The translations under genes were made by a program, and so were the position numbers. A DNA stretch of 64,000 nt, from contig CM067082.1 of the NCBI GenBank assembly GCA_034008185.1, positions 56,751,586 to 56,815,585 of the forward strand, written 5' to 3'. Each line of letters begins with the position of its first letter. The first letter of the stretch is position 1. This stretch comes from Gorsachius magnificus (Eukaryota; Chordata; Aves; Pelecaniformes; Ardeidae). Shown one piece after another: positions 1-14,400 of the stretch. The notes below the pieces were generated by a model. It was not told the DNA's origin. It searched no databases and saw only the letters and a program-made list of their open reading frames with translations.

Positions 1-3000
1 GTTGAAGCATTAGGTTCGTGAATCTAAACTATTTGAATGCTGATTCCCCTCAAGATAGGCAGTTGGGAATATACAAGGGTCTGTTTCATACTAAAATGTC
101 TCTAAAGAATGTCTTCATTTCTCATTCTTATAACTATGTTGGTCCTCTACTTTGTACTTTGCACTTTTTAAGATATATTAAATAAGATGCATCTGAATTT
201 CACTGAAAGTACTTCTTGTTCTGTTTGGCATAAAGAGGTGGGGCCATGGCAAGGATGCTGCACTGCCCTTGAAGCCCTTCACCTGCCTTCCCCTGACTAA
301 ACTTTACCTGTTTTTATGAAGTAATGAACACTTCCATCATGTGCCCTACCTAAAAGTTTAGCATGAACTACTAACAGCAGTTAATATCCCTATAATTCAA
401 GAAATAGTGATTGCTGGTTTATTAGAGATTATGATTCTAAATTCATACCAAAATCACTTTTGTGCACTTACATATTGGCCATAGCCAAGGGTATTTGTGT
501 GAAATATGTATTTATATATAAACATAGAAATTAATTCTAAAAGATGAGGTCTATTTCTCCTGGAAGGTTTGACACAGTATTGAAAATCCTAGGCATCGTT
601 TTAGATCTTGCAGCAAACTGTGATCGAAGAAGTGTTCTTCCTCAACATTTCCTTGCTCCTTTCCATCCCATTTAATCTGTCCTTATAATTCCTTAGAAAA
701 AAAAAAAGACCCTAAAACTAAAAGCCCATCATTTCGTTTCTAAAATGAAATGCATCAACATAATGATACTACTGTGGTTCCACTGTCCAGTGCTTCTCAT
801 TGCCTGAGTGCTAGATGATCTTATTTGCTATTTGTGAGCCTGTAAACCCACATAGGCAGCTATGATATATGCAAATCCCTTTAGCATACAGCATTCTTTT
901 TTTAAACTTTTTTAATCTCTGTTTTACAAAGGAAATCTGTGTATATTATGCATGGAAAACTTCTCTATATGCCACTCCCTTTCTAGAAAGGGACAAACTG
1001 GAATTTCAAGAGAACTTGACAACATTTGCATTCTAAAACAAACTTTGGATTTAACTTGCTGAGGTTCCTTTTTTCTTTTGCGTACCAGACCTCTGAAGCA
1101 TGCTGGTCTCCCACCATTCAGTTGCAACGCTGTCACCGAACAGTTCAGCTACGGTCTATGAATTTTAAATATACCTTTCCTGGTTACTCAGAGGTAGGGT
1201 TCTCCTAATATGTCTGCAAACCAAAACTCTTAACATAGCAACTCTTATCATATGTTTGGCACAAACAAAGTTTCTCTGCAAAACTAAAGAGAGGTGGGAG
1301 GAATCTCTTCAGTTCCTCCCCTCAGCAAGGGCTGTGTCAGGAGCATAGTGAGAACACCAGATCCGATCTAAGACAAAGCATCTCAATCATACAGGAGGTG
1401 CTGTGCCTCATTTTCCAAGCACAGAGCAAGGGTGACAAGGACAGTGCCTACCCCAGCTCCCAAGGGGCTATGACAGGAGGCAGGACTGTGCCCTTCATTT
1501 GTAGTTCCTGCTGTAACATGGGGGATAACGCCACGTCTTATGGCCTGAGTGACTGAGATGCATTGGTGTGTTGAATATGCTCGTACCTGAGGATGTGAAT
1601 GAGACTTTGTGGAATTACACACAATGCAACACTGATGTGAGGCCAAAAATAATCCATTGGGCACTCGAAGTGTCCAGAGTGTCAAGGTGCTGTCCCTGAA
1701 CCAATAGACTACCCCAAAATCAAGTCTTTCTAATTCCTGCATACATCAGTTATTTTTGTTCTATAGAACAGAGATACATTTTGCAAGTGAGACAAGAAAA
1801 GCATTCCTCATGCAGCAAAATCTTTTCTTTCCAGGACAAAATGAACAAGGAATCCTTTTTATGCCAGGGAAACAGGAACCAGTATGGCTTAAATGTGGAC
1901 AAAGCCACCTTAGTTCCCTGAAATCTGAAACAAAGACAAGAAAGAAATCAGTCAAAGGGTTAAAAGCTGCACTTCAACAATCTTTAGCCTGCACTTTGTG
2001 TGTCACGCTGAGGTCAGAGAAGCAGCATATACTTATCCCTGAGATGACAAATGAAGATTAAATGAGAGTATTCACTTGGCAATTCTACTTGTGTTCTGGG
2101 CACATGAAACGCTGCTCTGAAATGCACACTGACCATTTTGGAAGCTGGATTAGCATTCCTGGCCCATGGAAAACAAAGCCTGCAACTTCTGAGGTCTGGA
2201 GAACATATAGAGGCTGCTGCAACCTGGCTCCAAGCAGTCTTTCCATGTCAGTGTCAAGGAGCAAAAATGCTAAGCCTGAAACATCCTCATTTTCAAATAT
2301 GTGCATCAAACCTGGCTATGGTCTTGTCCCTGTGCTGACTTCTGCGCCAGCCCTGGAGAAAAGCAGTCACGATGCTCTGGTTTTTAGCATGGGAAATGAA
2401 TACTCTCAGCAGCTTCTGAGACTCTTGAACTTCCTGGCACTTGTGGAGCACATTGAGCTATGCCAATTTTCACAAGCAGGAAACTACTGTTTTAATAAAA
2501 AGTACTACTGATATGTTTTACCTATATTGTCCACTGTTGATTCTAGCATGGCATTTGTTTTTGGGAGGAACGAGAACCAACGCATCATCACTGACAGGTG
2601 AACAATCAGTCTGCTGTATCTCTTCCCCTTAATGCCTACCACGGCAGTTCTTAGCATATGAAATGTGCTGAGTGTTTTGTTTTTAGGAGAATCCATGAAT
2701 TCACACTGTATCATTATCAGTTACAGAAACTGTTTCTTCCAGGGCCAGGCTTGAAGGTAGTGTCAGTGTTTGCCCCAGCAGTTCCTGCTGCTGCATAAAA
2801 GCTTTCTTGAAAGCATTAAGAGAGTTTCTGGTGTCCAGTTGAAAGTGAAATGTATTAAATAACTCATTACTAAAGTTATTTTAAAAATAGTTCATGGCTG
2901 AAAGACTAGGCGGGGTGGTGTGGGGTGGAAATTAAATCCAATGAACTGCACTGAATTAAACCACCACTTCTTACAGGCCTAGTTCATGGCAACCCTGGAA

Positions 3001-3616
3001 GATCTCCTTGCTCATTAGTAAGATTTTGACAATATTTAATCTCTTCCAGAAGAATTAATCCTAACAGTTACCACCTCATGTTTATTTTCTCAGACTCATG
3101 TATGTGTGTGTTTACCTCGGATTCAGCTCCAAATTCTCAGCAGTGTGGTCAAAACTGAGTTTCACCATTCCATGAACAATGACCTACATAATTTATTTTG
3201 TCCTCATTGTTTGCAACAGAACAAGCTCTAAGGGTGAGTTGGGAAGAGGTTTACAGGGTAAGACAGAAGGAAGTAGCTCAGTTAAGAGCGTTAATAGAGT
3301 ACAAGGGGTAGAGATTTTTATTCCTTCTTCTCCCTCCAAAAGCTGATGTTACCTTGTCTTTATGACAGAAAGAAAAGGACTTCACAGTGATGGTGCCAAA
3401 CCACATACCAGGGCCAAAGATATCCCTGCTCTGCCAGCAGACTTGTGGCACTTGTACCCAGTCTGTGAGTCTGTCCAACGCAGACTGTCTTCTCCCAGCT
3501 GGTCCCCACTTCTGCCTTCCCTCCAGTAGTTGAGGAAGTCCCACAATCCATCTTCCTTCTCACCAACACCCACGTTTGTCTTTCAAACCACTTCCTCCTT
3601 GGCCCTTTTCAACCTT
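1..3616. other. gene-free AT-rich DNA
   Basis: No reading frame here resembles a known protein, and all are short and overlap in several frames. I see no CR1 tail, LTR terminus or tRNA-like fold. Short A/T runs occur (for example near 700 and 900). Probably intergenic or intronic host DNA. Confidence 0.6.
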
Positions 3617-3684
3617 CCTTCTCCTCTCCTCTCCTCTCCTCTCCTCTCCTCTCCTCTCCTCTCCTCTCCTCTCCTCTCCTCTCC
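3617..3684 (+). repeat. (CTCCT)n pentanucleotide microsatellite
   Basis: About 12-13 uninterrupted CTCCT units, all pyrimidine on the plus strand and all purine on the minus strand. A pyrimidine-rich flank (CTTCC-type) precedes it. The lack of interruptions suggests a length-polymorphic locus. The short frames that cross it on both strands are by-products of the repeat. Confidence 0.97.
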
Positions 3685-5380
3685 AGCTCCAACCCAAATC
3701 CCTCCTGGCAGTGCACAGGGACTGGAAGTGGGCTCCTTTACCACCATCAGCCTTTTTAAACACTTGCCTTTTCATTAATCCAGGCTACGTGTATGTGTGA
3801 GTGACTGTTTGCGTATAAGTCTAGACAGCTGCAACTTGGCAATCTTGCTGTAAGATCTCCATGGAGTAAAGTCTGTTAGCTGTTGGACCTCAGTATCCAA
3901 CTCCATTCGTGTTTCAGGAAACAGAAATTTGACCTCAGTAACTAATACAAATGTAGTGCTAATTGCTGAAAGTAAATATTATCCTGCTTTTGTCTCAATG
4001 TCCATTTTTAATAGGTACTTTTCCTGTGCCACACACATAAATATGCCATATTCATTATCTTTAAAAATTTCATTTGGCCAAAAGATTGGTTTTGGCTTAG
4101 CGGATAGGACCAACTAAGTCACATTTTTATAGATGATGATTCTTATTTCTCTGTTCTGACTGTATCTACGCTGTCCCTCTGCTTGTGTCTTTAATTCCTC
4201 ACAGGTTTTCCAGGCTAACTCTCATTGTTTCTTTCTGGACAAGAGATTTTGATCCCTGACATAAATCCAGACCAACTCTGCGTTTAATGCACTTAAATGA
4301 ATGTATAATGAAATTATCATTTTTCCTATGCACATACTCATTACACATAAATAAGATACCACAGAAATCACAAACTGCACACTGAGTTGAGCTATTTCTA
4401 GGACAAAGAGCAGACATTAATAACACAAGTGATTTGTGCAGATTCGTGGAGCTGTGTTTTTCGTTTTGTTAGGGAGAAGCAGCCAGGAAAATGTGTCACA
4501 TTTTCCAGCAATTCACATGAAACCTCAGCACACTATCTGAAACGTGGTATCCCTGGTTCTTCTTATCCATGAGCTTCAGCAATTCAGAGAGCCCTCAGCG
4601 TATGCCAACAGCCTAAAAGAGAACAAGGATGAGGGAACGACACTTCTTTGCATGCAGGAGTTGGCCATGCCTCACCAAACACAAACCCAATTCATCATCT
4701 TCCAGACGCTATTTCATACCAACAATTTTGCTGTCTTTTTAATGCATCTGTCTGTTTATCTATTCTCAAGTACCATCTGCTTGTCTTGCTCTCTCGCACC
4801 GCACATGTTCACAGCGACTACACCTCCAAGGTGACAAATGAGCAGTCGAGCTAATTTCATTGGGATAAACAAGAAAGCAAGAGCCAGATGGAAAGCCATG
4901 GAGAGAGCCAATGTCATCTGGGGGGAGGAGAGAGTGTTTGGAGGAAGAATCACCATAACAACGGCAAGTGCAAAGAAGAGGTTTCTATTCTGTCTATACC
5001 ACTAATTACTATGAATATTTTATTATTGCCCTGTGGTTTATCCATGTCCAGATCAATGACTTACTGGCAGATGGCTTATTTTGGTTTTTTGTTTGGTTTT
5101 GGGTTTTTTTTGTCCATAAAGTTGGATTGGTTTTATTTTCAGGAGGTTTGGGGTTCATATTTTTTTAATTCTGTTTTAGGAGTTTGGATTGTTTTTATCA
5201 AACACTCATAGAAAAGCACTGGCACAGCGTAAAGATCCTACACATAATCCTGGCTACGCTGGCAGAGGTCCAGCTGACTTCAAAGCACCGGGATCTCTCT
5301 GCCTGTCAAAACACAAAGATTGTACCCATTTAACTAAATTGGTTTAAAAAACACTTTAGATAAACCACCACAAAGCTTAA

Positions 5381-5400
5381 TGTGTGTGTGTGTGTGTGTA
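5381..5400 (+). repeat. (TG)n microsatellite
   Basis: Nine to ten perfect TG units ending in TA. Confidence 0.95.
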
Positions 5401-8240
5401 GCTTTAAAACTATTTTATATTGCCTCAGCTTGCCTCAGCAAGAGACATATCCTAAAGTGAGAAAAGACAGCTTAGACTGAACTAAATAAGCCCACATAGG
5501 CCTTAACATGAAAGGGAGTTTTAAAACACAATTCTAGTTCAGGGCAACTTTGCTTGACGTATGTTTATGTAGCACAAGGCAGTGCAATGCAGATTTGCCT
5601 TAGCTATTGCATGGGGAGCTAGCTTAGAGCTGGAAGCAAAACTCTCTGGCCAGGCTAATAAACATCGACCTTGTTCAAAATCGGCACAGCGTAGAGTCTT
5701 GCAGAGGTACCCATGCTAGGTGGGCATTCCCACACAGCAAAAGCCAGTGACCTTACTGCAAAGGAGAATCTGGCTTGTAATTTCTAGCAGCACAAAAATA
5801 CTCAGCTAAACCAGTGGGCTGAGACACCTCTCGAGTTCGTTGTCACTGCATCCAATAATGGCTCATTAAATTTAACAATACAGGCTCAGTAAATACTTTC
5901 TTTTGCTAATATGAACAGATAAGGGTCTTTCAAAATCTCTCTGCTTTTTGTGCATTATCAGTAGCATTCAGCGGGAATTGGTTCTTATATCTCAACACGT
6001 AATATTCAAAGGAAAATAACATATGAAAGTGACGTGATCTAACCAAAAAAATCCCCCTACCTGAGCTTTCCAAAGTCCAATTTCATTGTTGTGTACATCC
6101 AGCGATTGCTTCAAAGACTAATCTATCTGCATCAGAAACTCTTATTTCACGCTTTTCAGTGAAATGCCTGTCAGAAAAAAACTTGCTCCATTGCCCAGTG
6201 GAATATAAATTTCCACTTTGAAGACACAGTTTCAGTCAATCTCCCTCATGCCTCTTCTATAAGAAAAGAGTCATTCTTGATGTAATACAAGTGTTTATTA
6301 TAAGCACTCCCTTTTAGAAGCAGTTTTAGACTCTGTAAAGTAAGAGGTACTCTGTTGTCATCAAACTGGAGCCATTATGCTGAATGGTACAGAATCACGC
6401 CACGTGCTGGAAGACTTTGCTCTTTGTTTCCCTTCTCTTACTAAACACATGGTTCTCTATTAGCTTACTCGACCAGTTAGCTTTTGTTATGTTAAACACT
6501 CATGGAAAGATTAAGGCTGAGATCTGTCCTATATTCCTGTGCGTTCCAACTGCACTCAATGCTATTTGCATGAGAAGGGATGTTAAGACACTATTTGATT
6601 GAATTTTGGGCATGGTATTATGTGACACGGTTGCACATTAGTGGGGGTCTCAGCTTAATAAACAGAAGGGTCCTTCCTCTTCTGTAGCTTAAGTTCCTAA
6701 GGGAAAGGACCACTCATGAGTAAAAAGGTCCTTAATAAAAAGCCCGTAAGTTATGAAATTTGATCCTTAAAATCTTATCTAAGACTTTTCTCTAAGCCAT
6801 GTTGTACTCCATGGAAGACAATGCCATGGTAAATCTCACTGTGTGTTCTTCTACTTGTAAATAAACAAAACAAATGGTATGCCTGGAGAACATACCCAAA
6901 GCCTTAAAAATAATGAGTTTTAGGAGTGAGAATGTTGTGTATCTCTAAGTGTCTGTTAAAGAAATTTATACACTTTGCAGAGGGAACCAAAAAGGAAGAA
7001 ACTTGCCATAAACTTAACTCTCACATGAGTGTCTGTTGGTGGACTGGTATTGCAAGAAGTAGTTCAGGTTCCACCTTTTTAAGATGTATAAATAACCTCC
7101 ATAGCCAGGTAGTTTTAAGAGAATGGGCACAGCTGCCTAGGCATAAATGACTGCAAAACTTTTTGCCCTCCTCAATACTCATGAGATGCCCAAAGCCTAA
7201 AAAATGGAAGACCTTGAAGTATGTCAGAACCTTTCCTGAACAAACCATCAGGAACTCTGGAAGGCAACTTCAGCCAGGGCCTCCCTGATGGGCCTCCTGT
7301 AGCCTGCCAGGAAAACAGCACAAGAGGAAAATGCTTGGTCATCTCAAACACAGAGGACGCACTCTATTTTCAGTAGCACCCCTGCCATCCCCCTGCCTGC
7401 AGCACAGAAATCCAGGTGCTTCTGAGGATCAGGTTTGGCCCAAGCAACTTTGAGTATGTTTATAACCCTTTGACCTTTCCTTCTTCCTTTTTTAAGCTCT
7501 GTTATTTCTGTTTCAAACACTCTCCTTCTCCATCCGAGAATGGATAGATGGGTGGCTCTGCAACCGGTGACCTTCTGTTCATTGCTAAGGTGGAAAAAGT
7601 CAATGGACTCAGTTAGCAATATAAATTTTCCCAGCAGCATTGCTTGCAATAATAGGTGCATACCCTGGATGAAAAGAACAGAGCCCTCATTCTCCCTCTG
7701 AATGCACAAGGCTTTGGGATGAGTAAGCAGCACCCTGAAATCAGTGGAGCAGCTGCATAATGTGCAGGTGCTCTGGAGAGAATTAGCTCTTCCCAGTACT
7801 ATCAGGATAGCCTGATATTTAAAAAAAAAAAAGAAAATAAAAAAAAAAACCAAACCCCTTATGGAGCTTTAAAAAAATTATATCTCCATCTATCGGTGTG
7901 TTAATCTGTCCTTAACATTAACTGCACTTTGTTGACAATCTCACCCCCATTGCACCTGAGATGGTATGTCTTTTGGCAAGATCAAAGACCAAAATTTATA
8001 CCAGGACAAGAACCGGTGAAAACTCTTGAAGAAAATCTATTTCAAATATAAAAATTCAAGTTTTATAGCTTTCTGGGCTTTTTTTTTTTCGGAATGCTTA
8101 TTTGACTAAGATTTACAGTAACACACATTATTTCAAAACTGTACAGCTTGCAACCCAAAGTATTACTCTTAATAATTGATAATCAGCTTTGTTGCATCTC
8201 CTGTGATGGACACCAGAAAATCTGCTGTTACCATGTGATT

Positions 8241-8261
8241 GGGGGGGGGGGGGGGAGGGGG
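8241..8261 (+). repeat. poly-G tract, G15-A-G5
   Basis: Fifteen consecutive G, one A, then five G. It could form a G-quadruplex and is prone to length error during sequencing. Confidence 0.95.
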
Positions 8262-10226
8262 AAACAAGCAATGAAGCTGTGACCCAGAAAGAGACACCTG
8301 CTCCTGCACTCATACCACTTCATTCCACCTTTATTAGAGCTCTCTGCACAAACACAATCATCCTCTACCCTGCAAAGCTGGGTATCTGGTGAAGAAGTTC
8401 TGGACTGGGACTGCCAAGTCAAAGACGGTTATTTTTCTGGTGGGTTCAGTGTCAGGACTAATGGTTTTAACTTCACTACTCCTATTTTAAATCCTTTTGG
8501 ATTTCTCAGCTTTGATGCTTCCATCTAGAAATACTCCTCAGAAATGCTGCCCTTCCTCACAGCAGCTTTGTAGGGCTTAGCAGCTTGACACATCCAGAGT
8601 GTTTTTAAGATGTACATTATACTCAGCTTTATTATTACAGTGCTGGATGTTGACTTTTCCTAAGAAAAGGTACCAGAACTCCTAACTAAAATACTTCTAG
8701 GCACTTCATGGAAATAAAATATTAAAAATAGGACACTAAAGACCTACTTTGGACTATCTCTTATCTCTGCATGTACGCAACAGTCAAGTGCGGCTTCATT
8801 TAATTCTGCGTTAGCCTAATTGCTGGGTACCTACCACATCCATCTGTGTGCACTATAGTGAATACGTGCACTGAGGGCTTAATCAGTCAGGCACCTGCTC
8901 AGATGAACAAATGGCCTAGAATTATCACTGGTAATATCATCCATACATTTAAGATGCTCTTAATTTAAAAGGAGTGCCAATGCACCAAAATAAATGGAGA
9001 TGCATAGTAGAACCGATTTGATTGCTCCAGCCAGGCTACATCTGCAATAATAGTGACATGTCCCCGGGACCATTCCCTGGCAATGCAGATGGAATGGCTG
9101 CACCCACACAGTTGAAGAGCGAGAACCCTCAAAGCAGGGTAGTCCTGTTGGGAATGTTCCTGCCAAAGGTACCTGAGAATTTGGGGGGACACATGCTAGT
9201 TGACCTGGATCACAGCTGTGATGGGGACTGCTTTAAAGGTGTAATAGCATAAAAGACCAAATCTCACTGCCAAGGAATGCTCTCTGGCACTGTTTAATTT
9301 AACGTGATTTAATTGCTAGTGAGCCCAGAACAGCAAATGTGTCTGTCTGAAGAGCTACAGTGCACAGAGCAGGGGAAGCCATTTCAATTCAGCTCCTGTT
9401 ATGCAAAAATACCATCTTCATGTTTCCATACCATTAATACAATTCTCATGCAATTTTCTGTTCTTGGAAAGATTTGATTATTAAGTAGCTTACTCTGTGT
9501 AACTATAAATACTCCTGAATCAAACATCCCAAACAGTGTCCTACAGCCAGAAGAGTTGTTATGGTTGTGTTTATGGTGACATTTCACAAAAAAAATGCAG
9601 GGGAATAATGAACAAAAGCACAGATACAACAGGATCATAAAAGCCTACTTCATACTCAGTACACGAACTGGCATTCCCAACCTCATCTTTATTTATGTTA
9701 CTTGAAGTATTTAGCTGATGTTTCTCTCAAGGGTTTTTTTCAAGGCCTGAAGGAAGCCAGCTTCCAATATAGGTCTTTTTCAAAGCAGATTTTGTGTTAC
9801 TCGATTAATACTGTGTTTTTACCATTGTGGCACTCCTGATTGCCCTCATTACCTAAGCCACTGAGACTGTGAACCGGCATTCTTTAATTCTGGCTCAGAT
9901 CTTGTATCACATAGTAAGTATACTAAGCTGTCTTCATTCTCTGTAATAACTTCTACCTCCAGAAGAGCTCAACCTTCTTTCCGTGTTTGCACAGGTGGGA
10001 AGGTCCTGCTGGGAGTTTTAGCTCACTTCTTGAATATTTCATCCTCCTCTTTCAATTCATTCCAACTTTGAATGCTAAGTCCCTGGGTTCTGCCATTTCA
10101 GCACACTCTTGTTCTCTTCCATCAAATTCAAGTCTCTCTTCCTTGTAATTCCTACTCATTCCACTTCTTCCCTGCTTGAGAGACATTCCTTTATATTTGC
10201 TGAATCATCCTCCTGCGTTCCTTCAC

Positions 10227-10276
10227 CTTATCACTTATAAGTCTTATCACTTATCAGTCTTATCACTGATTACTAA
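10227..10276 (+). repeat. short tandem repeat, unit about 17 bp
   Basis: Three imperfect copies of a CTTATCACTTAT-type unit in direct tandem. No coding role is apparent. Confidence 0.75.
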
Positions 10277-10494
10277 AGGGAAAAATTACCATGACTTTCC
10301 CACTAATACTTGGCCATGTTCTTCCACAACTACTGTGCAGACCCAGTTCATGTACTTCCACCAGAAAAGCTCTCAACTAATTAATACCAGGATAAGGACT
10401 AAGAAGGACTGATAAGGCTTGGAAAGTTTTTTATATGAAAATGAAAGGGTGCTATCAAATTCTTGCTGGTACATGCTCAAACACATGGGATGCA

Positions 10495-10536
10495 CGTGTG
10501 TGTGTGTTTGTATGTATGTATGTATGTATATATATA
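10495..10536 (+). repeat. compound (GT)n / (GTAT)n / (AT)n microsatellite
   Basis: A GT run passes into TATG units and then into an AT run. This is a normal compound simple repeat. Confidence 0.9.
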
Positions 10537-13500
10537 AATGCATATTCTCAGTACTCTAAGTCTTTTCCCTTTTCCACCTACTACATATTGCATGCCATTT
10601 GTGCATGTTGCAATGCTGCTCTCTTTTATAATCAGAAACAGCATCTGTCTCAATGTTACCAGAGTTCCAGAAGAGCTCTTAGATTCTACATCATCACAGA
10701 CATTTTGTTTTAAAACTGTCTGTAGTAATGGCTTGCCATAAGATAACATGGGGAAATGGAACATGTCCAAGCAGTGTGGCTGTTCCTTAATTTCATCCAG
10801 TAAGAGTAATGAAAGTTTCTTTCACCATGAGATAAGACATCACTACCATAACAATGTATTTCAGGAATATTAGTATCAGTACTACCTCATCTAAAAGTCA
10901 AAAGTCAAAATACATGCAAAATTCCCCACTGTATTTATTACAGGGCTTCCAAGAGAAAATATTCTGAGACAGAACAAACACTCTGAAAAGCAAAGCTAAC
11001 CCTGGACCCTGAAATTTAACAAGTGAAAGTACTGACAGCTGGTCAAAGATTAGCAATTTCCTAGCTTTCCATGAAGACGTCACTCACCTTTACTGCTGAC
11101 TTACTATATATTAAATAATTCAGTCCTCTGCTCTAATGAGTGATTTGGTTTAGAGTATGAATTTCCAACTATTTGTTATGCCCTTCATTAGCTTTTATAC
11201 AGCTATAAAACCATGACATAAACCAGAACAAAATCCATCATGCAACATAACCTTCTGTAAATACTTTAATAGACTACCCTTCAAATATGAAACTCATTTA
11301 CAAGGACTGAAGTTGGAATGTCTATGCCATACAACTCTTTTGTGGTGGTAAAAGGAAAAATAATCTTTAAACCAAAACTGAATGGAGTGACTAGTTCGGC
11401 ATTGTTGTTCCAGACTACACGCGTTGCTGGTAAGCCAGAAAAAAAAAACCAAAACAACCAGATTTAGGCTCTTAACCATGAAGTATCATTCCAACAGGCT
11501 TTCGATTCTTGGGAGTATTCACATGTGTAGGAATCCAGCCCTGCATGGACGTTGAAAATGGTTTACATGACATGTCAGACCAAGGTCCAATTTTACTTGA
11601 AAGATCACCACATCTGCCCACACTGGTTACAGCAGCAGCACCTCTCTACTTCCTACTGAGCAGATACTGCCCAATATTCCTTTTGACACAACAATTTTGC
11701 AATGAATGAGAACGGGCAGTGAAAGACCCGATATACTACCCCCATGCTGTAATCACCTTCATCACACCACAGAAATACCAGCCTACTTCCAGGCTTTGTA
11801 GTGCATTCAGAACACACCATACAGTATATCATTTTGGCAGTGATCTGCTGCGTTTCAGTGCCTTTCCGGAGTAGATGCGTCACCAGTCTCTGTTCTCTCA
11901 AATGTCAATATTTTTGCCAATGCCCTGATAACTCCCATGGTGGGCCTGGAAAGGATTAGAGATCCTGTAGCCTTCCTCTTCATGCATATGCAGCGATGCA
12001 AGAGTAAGAGCAACACATTTAGGACCACAGTATGCCAAAGGGGAAGGGGACACATGATACTACTTTTTTTTACAGGGACCCCATTGTTAGCATTCAGCAG
12101 AGCTCTGGTGTGGAAAGGATTGGCTTTATTCAGATGAGTCAAACCAGGTGTAACAGAATTTGGGCAATAAGCTATTTCCTCTGCTCAAGTTTCTATTTGC
12201 ACATTTATTTGGGATTTTATAATGTTACTCACTCTACTGTTGCTGACACCCTTGAAAAGAGGGAGGACACCAACAGTATTTCAAGTTTGAATGGAGGCAG
12301 CAAGGATCAGCAGAGTCTTCTTCCATCCCTAGCAGCTTGAGGAAAAGTACTTTTTCCTCTCAGATGTGGATCTCTTCACAATTGTCCATACCACTAAGGG
12401 ACCCAAGGAGCTTAATGGGGAGCAGCATATAGCTACTCTTTAATACACTAGCCCTTCTAAGTGCTGTACTAAGGGATAAGCTAAGTTTTAGCTCTAACAT
12501 GCATGTTTCATGTGCTGTATCAGCTTAATGACTCGAGCTCAGGAGGTGATTTCATCATTACAGGGGCAGTCCTTGAAACGCTGCCTCATCTGAAAACCAG
12601 TTAATTGGAATAAAAATACTTTTTCTGCTGCCACAGCTGAAAACAGTAGAAACATTTGGGATTTAGAGTCCAGAGTTCAGTTTCCTCCTGTCCTAGGAAG
12701 AACATTTCTAATTGAAGACTATAGAACTTATCACCAAGGGTTTAGAAAGTTTTGTATCTTACTTCAAGGATATTAAATAAGTCGAGATTAGCACAACTGT
12801 GATTTTATTTCCAACCCAAACAAGTCTGGCCTAATTAGAAACCTAAAAAATAGGCACATTTTTGCAGAAGGTGAAACTTTCTATAGGACGTGGATGCAAC
12901 ATCTTTTCAGTATATTGTACACGCTCAGCTATACTGTTACAGATGGTATGTAGTATTTGCTGCATGCTCCAGAAACTGCCAAATGTTTTCCATAACCCTT
13001 CTTTTTATTAAAATATTCCAGATACATCTGTACTGCACTAAATCCTATGCTGCTATTTGGCATGAACTGTATCTTCAGACTGTTCTGCAGAGTTAAACTG
13101 TGCCAAGACTGAAGTATTGATTGCTACTTATCGTACACTGCATACTAATAAATCCTGTCTCTGTGTCCTGGCCAGCCATATATATACAGCCCCAGAGAAA
13201 TCACTTCTACATTTTAATAGTCCTGTCCTAATGGAACAAGGCACTAACAAGTACCTTTCATAATTCTGTGAGACAAAGAAATTGATCCAGCTGAGCCATT
13301 AGCATATACACACTAAGCAAAAGCAACTGGCTGCCACATCTTCAGTTTAGCTCACGGTGCTGGAACAGGGGTGTCTCCACCTGGGCAAGAGGCTACGACC
13401 AAAAGAGAGCAGCTGAAACAGGCAGAGGCTAAAACTTCTCTGCGGTCCAATATGAAGGACAGACTTCATATTGCAGTGTTCATGCCACATTTTCATATAA

Positions 13501-14279
13501 TTTTTTTATCCTCTACTTTAGCATACAGCGACTCCTTTTTTCCAGATAGTTATCATTCTAACCGAGCAAGCTTTCGGGGACAATTCAAAAGAACAGTTAT
13601 TGCACACTAAATTCTAAAATTATACAGATGTGCTTATGCGAAGACTGACTCATGAATCTGGAAATAAAGACCTTGCTGTTAGATCACCCCATCCTATTAA
13701 GCTTCAGACTAAAAGTTGTTATCTCGGTTTAATTTCACCCTGAACATTAATGTTCCCCATCTAGTTGTCTGGAGACACATCCATTTTGGAGACACTACTG
13801 ACACACCTGTATTTTTTCAGAAGTCTGAGGGAGAAAAGTTGTTAAGTTGGAGTGTGGAAAAAATGTAGAATGATAGAGGAATCCTTTTCAAGAATCTCAC
13901 TGCAAATTGACTATACTTCTGAAGCAGCTCACAGTGACTTGTAGAGCCAGTTACTTTTCTTCACTAACTAACTACCAAGCAATGATAGATTTGGGTAGCT
14001 CAGATGTTCACTTTCAGTGCCCACCCAGTACCATTTTTAGTTCCATTTACTGAGGAAATGAAGCCTATTCTGCAGCATTTGGATGTCTATCTGTTTGTCC
14101 ATCCCAGTAATACCTGGCTGACTTCCATCAAATCTGACACTTAGTAGAAGTTTTAATAGACAGAGACAATTCAGTTGCTCAGACAAGTGCCTAGAGCTCT
14201 TTAGATGTCCACATGCATCCTCCATCTGCTGCTCCAGAGAGGTGCAGGTCTTCAATGTATTTTGTATCTTAGCTCCAGT

Positions 14280-14400
14280 CCCACGTGGAAGTCTCTAGGG
14301 CAGCATGCCAGCTTTAGGCAATGACATAAATGTCTAGGCACCTGAATCCTGCCCTAAATTCCAAGTTTTGTGAAACTCCATTGCCTGCTGAGTTAACAGC
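14280..14400. repeat. possible fragment of a degenerate dispersed repeat
   Basis: Contains TAGGCACCTGAATCCT at 14335-14350. Near-identical 16-mers recur at 41221-41236 and 41511-41526 (TAGGCAACTGAATCAC and TAGGCAACTGAATCCT). Sharing a 16-mer at three places in 64 kb suggests an ancient interspersed repeat family. I cannot name it. Confidence 0.4.

Larger units (their letters stand above)
3685..14279. other. gene-free DNA with scattered simple repeats
   Basis: No recognisable exon, retroelement or RNA gene. The longest frame (169 codons, minus strand, 7344-7853) has no recognised motif, and its N-terminus is only an A-run read as phenylalanine. The simple repeats are listed separately. Confidence 0.55.

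Noticed and set aside
7344..7853. 169-codon minus-strand frame starting with phenylalanines
   Set aside because: The N-terminus is an A-run read backwards. The rest has no recognised family.
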